From Cristatella mucedo (lineage: Eukaryota > Bryozoa > Phylactolaemata > Cristatellidae): a stretch of DNA of 64,000 bases. Position numbers and translations under genes: made by a program. The stretch is taken from the NCBI GenBank assembly GCA_009760855.2, contig WPIO01000061.1, positions 124,001-188,000 of the forward strand, in the 5' to 3' direction. Shown piece after piece: positions 1-12,812 of the stretch. How positions within the stretch are numbered: the stretch's first letter is position 1; the number at the start of each line of letters is the position of its first letter. Below the pieces are notes generated by a model, which did no database searches, was not told the origin of the DNA, and was given only the letters and a program-made list of their open reading frames with translations.

Positions 1-67
1 GCGCCTAGAAAGAGATTTAAGTTCTCTGAGGGCGCTTTATCAAGTGCATTATTATTATTATTATTAT
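1..67 (+). mobile_element. LINE family 1, 3' tail only
   Basis: The window opens inside the terminal hairpin of a CR1/L2-like LINE. The segment carries the two halves of the stem (GCGCC and GGGCGC arms around an AGAGA/TCTCT inner stem) followed by a (TTA)n tail. The same end recurs many times in the window. The rest of the element lies left of the window. Confidence 0.8.
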
Positions 68-117
68 AAAAACCGTGACTGCCAGCGTCCCTGCCGGACT
101 GGAGCTTCTCTTCACCC

Positions 118-261
118 TGTCTTCACCCTTCTCTACCACACTGGCCCATTGGTTAAGGTGCTCGACCCGACCAGTGTCTGGCTGAGGTCGTGGCCTCGAG
201 CCCAGCGGCATATGTGAAGCGCCTGAATAGAGATTAAGTTCTTTAAGGGCATTATATAAAT

Positions 262-270
<9 letters not shown>
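118..270 (+). mobile_element. tRNA-headed SINE (SINE1) copy
   Basis: A box A-like segment (GGTTAAGGTGCTC, about 152-164) and a box B-like segment (CTCGAGCCC, about 195-203) are followed by a tail beginning GAAGCGCCTGAATAGAGATT. That tail resembles the 3' hairpin of LINE family 1. Another plus-strand copy lies at 9893-10035. It is not a tRNA gene: no cloverleaf can be drawn and the 3' part is LINE-like. Confidence 0.75.
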
Positions 271-570
<300 letters not shown>

Positions 571-574
571 TCTG

Positions 575-1770
575 AGGCGGATCATCGGAAGTATGAGGCA
601 CCTCTGGGCTTTGTGCTCGGTCCGATTCTTGTCACATTTTATTCTCTCCTCTTGCCAATGTGATTGCTAAGCACAATCTAGGCTTTCACTTCTATGCGGA
701 GGACACTCAGTTGTACCTTTACTTTGATCAATTCCAGCATTCGAGCATCTCAAATTCTCTCAACTCCCTTCCTGCATGTATTGATGACATCTGCACACGG
801 ATATCACCAAACTTTTTAAAATTGAATGATGATAAAACCAACTCAATAGTTATGGGCAAACCAAGTGTGATTCAAAAATGTGAAAGATTAACGCCCACAG
901 TCGGCTTTCCCAGAATATGTCCTGGTGAATCAGCACTAAATCTAGATGCCCTTTTCTAAAGTGACCTTTCATTAGACGAAAACATCAGCTCCACTGTCAA
1001 ATCAGCCTACTTTCGGCTACATAATCTTGCTAAAATTTGGGCTTGTTTAGGCAGGCAAATTGCATCTAAATTGGTCCATGCATTTGTAACATCCCGTCTT
1101 GACTTCTGTAGCTCACTGCTTGCTGGTCTACCGGCCCGTGCTATCAGGAACTTGCACCTTATGCAAAACTCTGCAGCTAGGCTGGTCTGGCGTGAGTATC
1201 GCAGTTGCCACATCACACCACTTCTCGGCCACCTACCCTGGCTCCCTGTCAAGCAACGTAACGACTTCAAGGTTCTGTCGCTCAATTTTAGACTTTTAGA
1301 TCCCTTCATTATTGGACTCTAGCCTACCTATCAGATCTACTCCCCTACCAAGCTAAGCATCGTACCAATCGCTTTCGATGTCTAATATTTTACCTATACC
1401 TCGGTACAAACTTCAAACCCTTTCGATACTAAGCCTTTAGTTCGTATGCTCCCAAGGCCTGCAACTCACTTGCGACTTACGTCAGGACATCCCATGACTT
1501 GACCACATTTAAAAAGAAACTTAAAGCGCACCTATTTATCGTAGCATTTATTGGGTCCACGTGGTTCGTACTTGACGTGCTTATGGGTGCTGACACTGCA
1601 TGGTGCCACTGACCATATTTGACCATGTGCATGTCACCCCTAACCATTTTATGCTTGTTGTCATTGAGCATGCTACTATTAACCTTCCGATCGTTTTTTC
1701 TTCGCAGCAAATGTTAAGTTCGCAGAAAGAGATTAATTTTTCTTAGGGCACTATATCAAATGTTCTGTTA
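575..1770 (+). mobile_element. LINE family 1, RT C-terminal fragment with stops
   Basis: The translation shows the reverse transcriptase box with E replacing D in the usual FYADDTQLY (FYAEDTQLY near 690-720), then [10 protein letters not shown] and the C-terminal HLPWLPVKQR region near 1230-1270. In-frame stops and frameshifts break it into the 660-959 and 1071-1322 pieces. The 3' UTR and hairpin end near 1765. It is non-functional and older than the copy at 4830-6365. Confidence 0.85.
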
Positions 1771-2119
1771 TATTAGTATCCTCTCTTTCATGCCCGTCTC
1801 CAGTGAACCCACCGGGAAAGTTTCCACCAGACCGAAAAGACTTCAAGTTCTCTTTAACCCGTAGCGAAAGCTTTGGTTACGCAGGGGCCTAGACTTGCAC
1901 AAGTCCCACTTGCAAGTGTTTTTAAAATGTCAGTGGTTACTGCTGTAGTATCTGCCACATTGAAAATAATTCTTCCCAGACATTGAAAACAATTCTTTCC
2001 AGACCTCTCGTTAACAAGGCAACCATTGATCGTAATAATCTACGTCTCCAAAATAAAAATATGTATTATAATTATTATTACTATTAATATTACTATTATT
2101 ATCCGATCAGCAAGTTCCA

Positions 2120-2480
2120 ATCATTTTCAGAGCCACTAACTTTAAAAAAATTGACCTGCTATGAGTTTGAAATGGCCTTGTGAACAATGCTGATCCGGCT
2201 CATGAACTGCCGCCTATTGCGTTGTCCTCATTGATCTATCAGCAGCATTTGATACTGTTGATTCTACTAGAGTGAGCCTCTACACATGTATCTTATGATC
2301 CTAGGATCTTGATAGTATAATAGGAGGGCTGTTAAACTTTCGAAGGTTCCACCTTGGTGAGATGAGCAAGAGGTTAAATGTAAATGAATAGTAATGGGGT
2401 GAGCATACTTCCTTAACGTTAAATCGGCCTACTTTCAGCTAAGGTACATTGACAAAATCAGAGTCTGCTAAGAGACTAAT
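2120..2480 (+). mobile_element. Old LINE remnant
   Basis: Short stretches read like the RT core (a VLIDLSAAFDTVDS-like run near 2220-2265) and like the segment after it (AAATCGGCCTACTTTCAGCT near 2421-2440). No frame stays open. From here to about 2780 I see nothing else recognisable. Confidence 0.45.
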
Positions 2481-2794
2481 AATTAATCGCGGCTTTATAG
2501 TGCTCTTGGAAAACTTACTCTCTGCACAGCCATCTTACCACTCATTCCATGCATGACTTGAGCTGTATCAAGCTTGAGAAAAACCAGTGACATACTTAAG
2601 GCCAGCATTCTAAAGCAAGCATGGTCGCATAATTACCACTGGTTTGCAACAGCTCTTGCTACTACCATGCATTGAATCATGCACATGCACTAGCATAAAT
2701 AGCATTACATCAATGAACTGACAAATTCACTGAGAAGTAAGGATATGATCGGAGCATTTGCATCTGCCGCTGAAAACTAAGAGATTCGATGTCC

Positions 2795-2890
2795 TTTAAA
2801 GTAGCAATCGTAGAAAACAGATCGTAAAGTAGCAATAAATCGTAAAGTATCGTAAAGTAGCATCGTAAAGATCGTAAAGTAGCAATCGAG
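2795..2890. repeat. Degenerate tandem repeat, unit about 14 bp
   Basis: Five or so copies of ATCGTAAAGTAGCA-like units occur with variable spacing (2803, 2821, 2841, 2851, 2865, 2871). It is a small minisatellite with no coding sense. Confidence 0.7.
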
Positions 2891-2962
2891 AAAGTAAGAT
2901 ACCAGCAAGTTTAGGACATCCATATTAGTTAACATGCGTTTGTAATATTGCATTCGAGTTAT

Positions 2963-3834
2963 TCAGGACTCCTGGCCTAATCGTCTGCAATAGGGGGTAA
3001 GGCGGCCGGTAGTGGGAATTATCCCCCCAAAAATGGCCGCAAATAGCGCGAGTTGTCCCCCCAAAGCACATTTATTAATATCGTACCAAGACCAATAAAA
3101 TGAATGGCATGAAAATTGGCACAAAGAACACTGGTAACATAAGCTGCCGTGTTGACCTTTTGATGACCTGTAAAAGTCCAAGGTCGCATATAGCACTGCA
3201 GCTCAGACATACACGGCTTTACCACCAAATCGCCCAGATTTACTACCCGTCATTGTAGAAATATGGCAAACCGCTCAAAAGATGCATGACACTCGAATCC
3301 ACGCTAATCTCACAACACACAAAATATAAAAAAAATTCACTGTCATTACGACCACAGCCCAGGGACGTTTTGTGACAGGCACATTATATGCATACACACC
3401 CACCATGGGTAGATGCACAGGGGGAGAACGTGGAGACAGGTGAGCCCCACCTATATTATAAATTTTACACATATCAGCCCAGTATCGACCAAGTTGTACA
3501 ATTGATGAGGTACCAAGTATCACTGCTGGGACAGCACTCAGAAAAGCCAACTTGAGCTGCCAAATCAAGTAGGTGACGAAAAACAAGATTGTTACTATAT
3601 TTGTAGCCATACAATTTGGAAACACATATTTACGAGCATGTACTTCGAATTTCACGTTGATTGGGTCACTATTAGCCTACCTGTGACATGTTTACGTGAT
3701 GGTGAAAGGATGACAAAAGGCTTAGCATGAAAAACACAGCCAGTTTTGACCAAAACAAGAGTATCTACTGAGGTCCAATATGCACGCGAGAAGGCTGGAA
3801 CAATTATGTAACTGCAATCAATCATATATTCCAA
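2963..3834 (-). other. Unclassified minus-strand open region
   Basis: Three adjoining open frames of 60-126 codons lie on the minus strand (3834-3652, 3655-3275, 3228/3196-2963). The middle one has a hydrophobic stretch near its start (VTILFFVTYLIW) and another near its end (VVVMTVNFFYILCVV). The pieces are in different frames, no splice-consistent joining was found, and I recognise no family. It could be a decayed mobile-element ORF or an exon-poor gene. The flanks to about 4830 hold no recognisable gene. Confidence 0.25.
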
Positions 3835-4829
3835 AGTTTTAAGGTGATCGGATCATTATTTTAGGAGATATGACATAAGTGACGGCAGGCATTGGACTGT
3901 CGTTTGCAGATAAACTTGGGAGCTCCAAGCTATAACCAAGAGGCAGCACTAGGAAACGCTATCATCGCACAAACAATTCAATAAATAGATGAATACGGAT
4001 CTTAAGAATAGGTCAACCTAAGAAGATCCTTATACAGCCTAAGCAGAACATATCCGCGATAAGTCTCATACCACAGGCCGTCAATCCATGCTACAGCGGG
4101 GCGGCTCACCGGCATTCGCCAATACAAATATATAACTATTAACGACATAAATGAGAACTTGAAATCACCTATATTTCCTTGAATATAAATGAATCAACAT
4201 TTTCAGACTGGCTTCCAGTAAACTACGCGCTAGTTCCATCCAAGTCGCCACGCTGACAGGCCGCCGCACGAAAGACCACTCGCAGCCGTTGCCACTTGCG
4301 TTATGGCTGCTACAGGAACTGGATCAGCTGTCCCATGATTCATGCAGCGCCGTTATAATGGACTCCTTCGTTACGGCGGCCCCGGCAGCAGTAAATTCTC
4401 ATTATATTATCCCTAATGTTCGTCTACTGGCCGAGCGACAGTCACTTCCGGTTTGTGATCCGATGTAAACAAACCCATGTAAACATGTTTCTGCCAAGTA
4501 AATAAGGAGTGTGCATTGGAATGCCGTTTGCGGCCCGTTGCTATGGGCGGGACAGGGAAGCGGAGGCGGGACTAGGCCCCTGCGGATAGGGGGTTTACTC
4601 TTTTATGATCTTGTTATACTACCAGTCGGATGTTTGATCTCGAGGGGCGTGTCATTTCCGGGAAAGTTTTACGTTTTGTCACTTTTCCAAAGTTATTTTC
4701 TGAGGGTCCGTTTAGGGCTGAGTAGCTTATATTCGCAGAGTTCACCAGAAAACCGCAGTTCCGGCTCAGTTATTTTCAAATAAAATTATTTTGTTCAGCT
4801 CGATGATACTTCCGGTTTGAATAGGTAAT

Positions 4830-6365
4830 AATAATAATAATAATATTGCACTTGATAAAGCGCCCTCAGAGAACTTAATCTCTTTCTAGGCGCTTTACAT
4901 TTGCTGCAAAGTGATACGCAATAGAATAGTAAGTAAAATCATGCTTGAAAAACAAACAAAATGAATAACATGGTTAGGGGTTACATGCACTGGGTCAGCA
5001 TGCAAATGTGGTTAGTGGCAGCATGAACAGTGTCAGCACGCATAAGCACATCGAGGACGAATCACAAGGACCCACTAAATGCTGTCCTAAATAGGTATGT
5101 TTTTAAGTTTCTTTTAAATGTGGTCAGGTCAGGGGATGTTCTGATGCAGGTCGGGAGGGAGTTCCAGGCTGTGGGAGCATACGAGCTAAATGCACGGTCT
5201 CCAAAGGATTTAAGGTTTGTACGAGGTATTTCTAGACTGTTGGATTCCGAACAGCGAGTGGTACGATGCTTTGCCTGATGGGGTAGTATCTCTGAAAGAT
5301 AGGCTGGAGCCATAGAATGAAGAGACCTAAAAGTGAGCGACAAAACCTTGAAGTCAATCCGTTGCTTGACTGGTAACCAGTGCAGGTCGGCGAGAAGTGG
5401 AGTAATGTGGCAACTGCGACGCTCACGGCAGACAAGCCTAGCTGCAGAGTTTTGCACCAGCTGCAATCGCCTGATCGCACATGCTGGTAGGCCAGTAAGC
5501 AGTGAGTTGCAGAAGTCGAGACGAGATGTCACGAATGCATGGACCAACTTGGACGTGGTATCCTTATCTAAACAAGCCCTAATTTTAGCAATGTTATGAA
5601 GCTGAAAATAGGCTGATTTGACTGTGGAGCTGATGTGGTCGTCTAACGAGAGGTCGCTTTGGAATATGACACCTAGATTTCGAGCTGATGCAACTGGAGA
5701 TATGCTGGCAGAGCCAATTTTGAAAGTCAGCCTTTCCAATTTCTGAATAACACTAGGTTTGCCCATAACTAGTAAGTTAGTTTTATCATCGTTTAGTTTT
5801 AGAAAATTTGCTGCCATCCATGATCGGATGTCATCAATGCATGCAGCAAGTGAGTTGAGAGAATTTGAGGTGCTCGAAGGGTGGGAGGGATCAAAGCAAA
5901 GGTACAACTGAGTGTCATCCGCATAGAAGTGAAAGCCTAGATTGTGCTTGGCAATCACATCAGCGAGAGGGAGAGAATAAACGGTGAAAAGGACCGGACC
6001 TAGCACAGAGCCCTGAGGTACTCCATATTTTAGAGGTACTTCAGATGATCTTTGTCCATTCACATCAACACTCTGGAGTCTCCCACTGAGATAGGACCTG
6101 AACCACTGCAGAGCAGTGCCAGTGATGCCCAGGCGAGATGAGAGGCGCTCTAGAAGTACTTTGTGATCGATGGTATCAAAAGCTGCCGAAAGATCGAGCA
6201 AAACAAGAAGAGACACTCTACCCATGTCTGCATTCCTAAGTAGGTCGTTGTATACCCGAAGCAATGCTGACTCTGTGGAGTGATTAGCTCTAAAGCCAGA
6301 CTGGAACTTACTAGCAAGGTGTGAGGTTTGGATATACGAGTTCAGCTGGTCTGCCGCGACCCGTT
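4830..6365 (-). mobile_element. LINE family 1, well preserved 3' half
   Basis: Read on the minus strand, this is a 5'-truncated CR1/L2-like LINE. It holds an open RT frame, a 3' UTR with the TTTGCTGCAAAGTG segment, the hairpin, and an (ATT)n tail at 4830-4855. It is one of the least decayed family 1 copies here. Confidence 0.92.
5062..6264 (-). CDS. Reverse transcriptase domain of LINE family 1 (5'-truncated)
   Basis: This 400-codon frame encodes the RT of a CR1/L2-superfamily non-LTR retrotransposon, which copies element RNA at the nicked target. Visible in order: LLDLSAAFDTIDH (RT motif A, about residues 20-33), [13 protein letters not shown] (motif B, about 81-93), [11 protein letters not shown] (catalytic YADD, about 110-120), [10 protein letters not shown], and the conserved C-terminal LHWLPVKQR and FGDRAFSSYAPTAWNSLP segments. 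The N-terminal endonuclease is missing because the copy is 5'-truncated near 6360. The Met at 6264 is internal to the family ORF and is probably not a true start. The frame is intact, so insertion is fairly recent, but the copy cannot mobilise itself. Confidence 0.9.
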   Translation of the reverse strand: MLRVYNDLLRNADMGRVSLLVLLDLSAAFDTIDHKVLLERLSSRLGITGTALQWFRSYLSGRLQSVDVNGQRSSEVPLKYGVPQGSVLGPVLFTVYSLPLADVIAKHNLGFHFYADDTQLYLCFDPSHPSSTSNSLNSLAACIDDIRSWMAANFLKLNDDKTNLLVMGKPSVIQKLERLTFKIGSASISPVASARNLGVIFQSDLSLDDHISSTVKSAYFQLHNIAKIRACLDKDTTSKLVHAFVTSRLDFCNSLLTGLPACAIRRLQLVQNSAARLVCRERRSCHITPLLADLHWLPVKQRIDFKVLSLTFRSLHSMAPAYLSEILPHQAKHRTTRCSESNSLEIPRTNLKSFGDRAFSSYAPTAWNSLPTCIRTSPDLTTFKRNLKTYLFRTAFSGSL

Positions 6366-6469
6366 AGATAACATTTTCATTGACCATGTTCCAGTCATCT
6401 GACAACCACCAAAATTTGTGATTGCATTTATAATTAGTTTATCTTTTAATATGCAAACTTCAAATTTAA

Positions 6470-7240
6470 GGGAGTCACTATGCAAATGTACTTGTTTAGG
6501 CATGGATATCACATCTTTGTCCATGTATTTATGACATCCTGTCTTGACGTCTGCATTTCATTACTTGCTCGCCTACTGGCCTGTGCACTCTTGCGCTTGC
6601 AACTGGTGCAAAACTCTGCAGATATTCTTGTCTGTCGTGAGCGACGCAGTTGCCACATCACACCACTTCTCGCCAACCTGGATTGGCTGCCAGTCAACCA
6701 ACAGATTGACTTCAAGGTTTTGTCGCTCACTTTTAGGTCACTTCATTCTTTGGTTCCAGCCTATCTCTCAGATATACTACCCCATCAGGCCACCCACCAT
6801 CGTACCACCCACTTTTCGGAATCAAATAGTCTACAAATACCTCGTACAAACCTAAAATTCTTTGGAGACCGTGCATTTTGTTCGTATGCTCCCAAAGCCT
6901 GGAACGCCCTCTCGACCTGCGTCAGAACATCCCCTGACCTGACTACATTCAAAAGGAACTTAAAAACAACACCTATTTAGGACAGCACTTCGTGGGTCCC
7001 TGTGATTCGTCCTTCATGTGCTTATGCGTGCTGACAATGTGCATGCTGCCACTAACCACATTTGCATGCTGACCCTGTGCATGTCACCCCTAACCATGTT
7101 ATTCATTTTGTTTGTTTATCAAGCATGATATTACTTACCATCCAATCGCGTTTCTTTTTGCAGCATATGTAAAGCATCTAGAAAGAGATTGAGTTCTCTG
7201 AGGTCGCTTTATCAAGTGTATTAATATTAATATTAAATAT
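6470..7240 (+). mobile_element. LINE family 1, C-terminal fragment and 3' tail
   Basis: A 166-codon frame (6480-6980) gives the RT C-terminal region (NLDWLPVNQQIDFKVLSL, FGDRAFCSYAPKAWNALS), followed by the 3' UTR, hairpin (about 7165-7215) and a TTAATATTAATATTAAAT tail. It is 5'-truncated. Confidence 0.88.
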
Positions 7241-7244
7241 GTAC

Positions 7245-7840
7245 TAGCATTTTTATTTTTAGATAGCAAGAATTATTATTCTTACTATTTTCTCCTAATG
7301 GTGAATTTAAGAGTCAGCGAACATTGAAGATTATCAGACACATGCATTTGGGATTCGTATGTACACTGTATAGCGCCTTCCGAGCTTTAAGTACATTTCT
7401 ACGCACGTACCAAACGTAAGTGTGCTAGTCATTTCAGACGAGCAACAGATAAAAATTAAGCTAGTAGCATCGGGTAGCAGAACAAAAAATCAAGAGCCCC
7501 TGAACCCTTATTAGTCAGAATCACTATTTAGATTTAGATTTAGAATTTAGATAGTCCATAAAAGGTTGTAGAAAAGCGCATGCCTCCACAGCACTAACCT
7601 TAGAGTAAGACTCGAAGCCCAACGCACAAGTGACTGGCCATTACTTCAGAGGCTCTTTGATACTTTGTAAACTGACTTGGTATGCACAGTCTTTAATCAA
7701 CCATGAAAACCTAAGATTCGCCGCAATGCTGCCTTACTCTGCAGACATGTCTTAGAGTTAGAAGCAATCCATTTATTTGGTCTGCATCTGCTTAAACGCC
7801 CATTTACACTATATTTGCCACTATTTTTCTCTGTAATAAA
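7245..7840. other. No gene recognised
   Basis: The sequence is AT-rich and without long frames. No MRH-type exon, splice-bounded or otherwise, was found. It lies immediately upstream of the first visible exon of gene 1. Confidence 0.5.
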
Positions 7841-7844
7841 TATG

Positions 7845-7930
7845 ATTCATTTGTATAGCGCCCCAAGAGAACTTAACATCTATATTCAGGTGCTTCACGC
7901 ATGCCTCGGTGCTGTAGCAGTCCGAATGGC
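7845..7930 (-). mobile_element. SINE1 tail fragment
   Basis: Read on the minus strand, it has the SINE1 tail (GAAGCACCTGAATATAGATG-like, then AGTTCTCTTGGGGCGCTATA) and ATTCATTTGTATAGCGCC at the end. The tRNA-like head is lost or too diverged. Confidence 0.65.
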
Positions 7931-8010
7931 TGAAGCACACCGTTACTTTAGCATGTCCGCGGCATTTCAATGCAGGCACTAACCAGGTGGTTTCCGCGAC
8001 TTGCTTGCAG

Positions 8011-8116
8011 ATTTACGAAACTCAAGAGTTTGTCGTACGAAAATATCGTGACATATGATTGGAACCCATGCTACGACTACAGCGAAAAAGTCTCCGGTGC
8101 TTGCCAGTCAGTCGCG
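8011..8116 (+). CDS. Gene 1 exon A: first MRH strands
   Basis: Preceded by TGCTTGCAG and followed by GTACGT. The first base completes a split codon; 35 codons follow. It contains YDWNPCYDY and ACQSVA, the Trp-Asn-Pro-Cys and Cys-Gln landmarks of MRH domains. It matches gene 2 exon 21553-21667 but is three codons shorter in the loop before ACQ. Confidence 0.9.
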
Positions 8117-11100
8117 GTACGTCCACCACGGACTCGGGCCGCTAGCCGCTTTAGTTCCCGCCTTTAGTTAACGACAGTCTCTTCTAAACAGTTAAATATA
8201 CGTTGCTAATAATACCGAGATCTTCGCACGTGTTACATCTTTATATTCTTTCCTAAATGTTCTTTGACCTAAGCTCCCGCGGTTGGTCCTAATAAATCGC
8301 TGACGCTATTTTTTTGCACCTATATTTTGACTCTCCTGGTCTACAATGATGTTCACTCACTTTTCATAGAGTATGGTGGTATCAAAATGCCACATGGTTT
8401 TTTGACATTTATTGGCAGCCCGATAGTGTCAAACTCACTTTAAGATCTGGGCTAAGTGAGTTACTGACGCTTATTTTACTTCAATATTATTACACTTTTA
8501 TTTCGTCCTTCATTTCAGTGACTTTTCTACAATGGCTTCGTTCAATTTCTACAAATATATTTTAATAATCCGGAGCACTCTCATAAGGATGACAAGCGTT
8601 ATTTATCTTCTTGGTAATTTCACTATCAACGAGAGAGGTTCTTCTGAGGCAGTGGACAACAAGACTGTGAGCCTGAACTAAACTATTGACCGGCTGACCA
8701 AATTGCATTAATGGCTTCTTTCAAACGTCGTTCGCAGGGCATCAAAGTGTGCATTTTTTCTCCTTGCTATCACAAGGCGCCGCCGTTCGCATGCAAATGA
8801 AAGAAACAAATGCAATAACTGCGGCCACAATAAGCTACGGTATATTGAGTTGAGGCCAGGAGCAAACGCCTTAATTCGCTCGTTAAGAACTCCAGTGAGC
8901 TTTTAAAGTGATTTCCTTACAGATGTGCACATTAGTGGAGGGTCAGCCGACCTTTGATTTCGGAAAACAGTCGGCGGCATCTTTCTTGGTCAATGGCTCC
9001 CAGTTACTGCTGCGATACACTAATTCTGGCTCGGACAAAACGTAAGTGTTCTTGACTTGATTGAGGAAGCACCTTTCTTAGTAGCACAGTCCACCAAATC
9101 TGACGCAACCCACCACCAAAGTATCCAATTATAAACTATATCATGTTCAGAGTTATTCTTGCATCTTACCGCTGAATCAGCGGTCCATCGATTGTGCGTA
9201 GTCAAACGATCGCTTGCTGGAGATCAAAACACTTACTGACACCATGCTGACGTGAATGGTTTACTGACCAGGGCTGCTTGCTGGTTCCATACAAATTATT
9301 GCATTTCTTATAAAAGTTTTTACTGCATTGAGTAATCTAGCTATTTATCTCCGAATGTGTAAACTGTAAAGAGGTGACTATTCAATTTTTCAGCATGGCC
9401 ACTTGTTTGCTGACTTGCTCATCTGGACCAGATTCGGCAATTGTCGTGAATGATGATACTTACACCAATATAGTACGTACGCTGGGCTGGCATGTTTATG
9501 AATTTTCCATTTCGTCAGTGAACTATAATGTCAACCTTGTTTATTCAAACATGCGTGTGTGTTCCATACACATATATCTCTTCATTTCAGCGTTTTTAAT
9601 GTCAAAATTTCCCGAATTCTCCAATCCAAATTGTAAATACCTTCAGTGCTCTTTAGCGTACCTTGGGACTTCGTTGGATTGAGTGAGCACGGAGAGACAC
9701 AGAAATTTAACTTATTGCCGCCGATCATCTGAATAAAATAAACACAAAATGAACCATCCTACTCCTTATAGTCTGCATCAATTAGGCGAGTTGACTACCA
9801 ACTAGCAAGCCATGATCGTGCAGTAATAAGATAAATGGCAGGCTTTAATAAATTTCCGAACATATTTATGGCAGTGAGATTTATGATTTCGAGCTGGTTT
9901 GGTCCAGTGGTTAAGGTGCTCACCCAGATCGAGGTCTGGCTGAGGTCGTTGGCTCGAGCCCAGAGGCATATGTGAAGCGCCTGAATAGAGGTTATGTTCT
10001 CTTGAGGTGCTATACAAATGAATTACATAATATTTTATTATACATATATATAACAAGAATAATAGGCCTTGTCTTATAATCCTAAGAGAATTTAATTGTT
10101 TGTATCAGTGAGATGCGAGTTATTGGGCATACAAAAGCAAAAAATGATTATGCTTTGGCCAGCATGCTAAAGCGAATGGGAAACAATTTAGAGCCACCCA
10201 TATTAGGATCTCTGGCGAGTAACGTAAAATGGACCATGCACAGGAAAGCCCCAAAAGCCAACGGAAAAAGGAGGCTCAGTGGGGCGACGTGAAAGCTTAT
10301 CCGTATCTGGAAGCGAATTCTCGACTTTCGATGCATTCGATTTGCCGGATCGATCAAGAGCGAATTTAAATTCATTGCTATGCATGCATGAGATGGCGGA
10401 GAGATGACGCAATGGGGAGAATTGGATGGTGCGAGAGAATATCAGAGGAGAAAGAAGGCCGGATCGTTAGAGTCATGCAAGCGAGAGACTTGGCCTGTAA
10501 TCTGAATTGAGGGTCTTGAAAACAATTCACCTCCTCCAGCGGCGGTCCATTAAGGTTAGACAGAAGTGGTGTCAGTTTCAGCCTGTTGGCGCCCTCAGGT
10601 CCTGTGTGGACAATAAATTAGCCGTCACATTCCTCCGCCTAAAGACAGTTGGCGACAGAAGCTATAGCTCTGCAGGTCCTAGACTGTGGAATTCGCTTCA
10701 TATGCAGGTAAATATTCATATACATATTCATCTTCATGTGCATATGCATATTTAAATACTGACCGTAGGTAGTCGTCTAGGTTTTTGCACGTTCAGGGGC
10801 AACTGTAGCATCGCTGGAGACTTGCTACAACCGCCGAGTAAGTATCGGTGCATAGCTCAAGCTGCCGAATGAGAAGGAAACATCAACTGCCTGGATCCTT
10901 GTAAAATGCCTTAAAATGATGTGCAGCCTTTGCTGCAATTATCCTCAAGTCCAAGATTGGAACTACTTTCTTTTTTTGAGATCAGCAGCCTTGTTTTTAG
11001 GGCTCGCCTTGGCTTGGCTCTTCCATACCACGGTGAACTGCTGCATCATTTTCAGCCTCGTCGAGCTCTCAGGTCCTGTATGGAAGATAAATTAGCTGTT

Positions 11101-12719
11101 GCATTCCTCCGCCTAAAAACCTTTGGCAACAGAAGCTTTAGCTCTGAAGATCCTAGACTGTGGAACTCGCTTCCACAATTCTTACGCAACGACAACTACT
11201 CTCCAACTGCCGACTATGGCACATCTTTTTCAGCGGTCCTGAACTGCTACTTCTATGCTACTAACTACCTCAACTGCTCTCCTAACTCTGCTATGTTTCC
11301 CACTTTCTCTTTGTTGCGTGGGACAAAGTCTGTTGGCTACCGAATGCATACCGAAAGCCGCTTAGGCTGTGAGTGCGCTATACAAAACTCTCCTGCGTAA
11401 CACCCACATGGTCTGTATGACTTTGTGGAGTTACAGACGGAGATACATTAGTGTGATGTGGCCGCTAGGCCTATGAAGGCAGACGATACGAGCTGTTGAG
11501 TTTTGCACTAGTTTCTGACAATCTAAGGGTACAGACCGAGAATCCTAAAAAATTTGAATTTCACTGATCTGTTCATGATGTAACAAACGAGTGAACTAGC
11601 TTTGTGGTGGAACATTCATTTTAAAGGCGACCTTGACTTTGGCAATATTTCTTAGCAGAAATGAGGTCGAAATCTAAATTTATTTTCTAGAGCACAGCTA
11701 ATCAAGCAACGGCAATAGTATCGAGGTATTGGCTAATAATGTATCGAATTTAATTCGTGCAACTTACAAGAAAAGCCGATCAGCTGCATGATCAATAATT
11801 AGGCTTCACACCGCTGCTGCTCACTTGATTTTTGAACTACAAAAGGCTTACCGTCTCTAGTACTACCGTCTCTAGTACTTTTGTTTCGGTTTTTAATTGC
11901 ACTTAAAACATTTTTACGCGAAAATAAAAAATAGGCATGCAAACCATGTTGAACCCGAAAGTTAACCGGAAGCAACGTGTCCACTGTTTACACATTTATT
12001 GATTTCTGCACCAACTGCGACTTGCGTCTTAGCTTGTTGATTCTTAGTATATCGAGGAATATTTGCTGCTTGTTGAATACGGGTCTCAGATATTCATTGA
12101 AATAGGATGCAAACAAGAGAAAAAGGGAGAGCTCCGGGAGAGCGATCATGAGTGCCGGCAGCCACGACATAAATCACTCGCCATCAATTAGACATCTTTG
12201 ATCCAATTTAAACCGGAGTCCAGCTATTAGACTATGCCATTCAGTACTCGGCACATGTTTTTCATTGAAGGAAATAACTTATCTTGCTCACCTTTTTTAC
12301 CGAAGTCCTAATTGTTTGAGTTTTAGACTATCCACTTGAGCAGTTCGAGCGCCTGCTTTCGAAGCGTCGGACTCAGCGTCGGATCGGTGCTCTGCATCGT
12401 GTACGTACAGCAGCCATCGTTGCACGCTTCCGGACGACTCTTTGTGCTCAGCATCAAAAATCAGCCGCGACGACCGATGTGCTGAGTGCCTTCTCTCTGC
12501 GCTGCCGGTCACCCTCGAGTCCCCCCATTTACTACCTACTGCAGTTCTCTTGCTTTGCCATGGCACTTCAAGAAATACAAAATGACTGGCAGACTAAGAG
12601 CATTCGACTCTGGTCTCAGTAGAGCGAATTCGATTTAGAGCCGAAATTAACTGGTTCCGCATGCACACCTGCACTGGTGACACACACACACACACACTCA
12701 CACAGAAAGAGAGAGAGAG

Positions 12720-12812
<93 letters not shown>

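Noticed and set aside
118..203. tRNA gene
   Set aside because: Box A and B are present but no cloverleaf forms and a LINE-like tail follows; it is a SINE.
1007..1309. Antisense frames within LINE copies (also 5333-5599, 6509-6730, 47180-47389)
   Set aside because: They are opposite-strand shadows of the RT frame, recurring only because the LINE recurs.
2795..2890. CRISPR-like array
   Set aside because: Units are degenerate and variably spaced with no spacers; a eukaryotic minisatellite.
10784..10842. AG/GT-bounded stretch as the missing gene 1 exon D
   Set aside because: It has an in-frame stop in the required phase and no likeness to the gene 2 exon.
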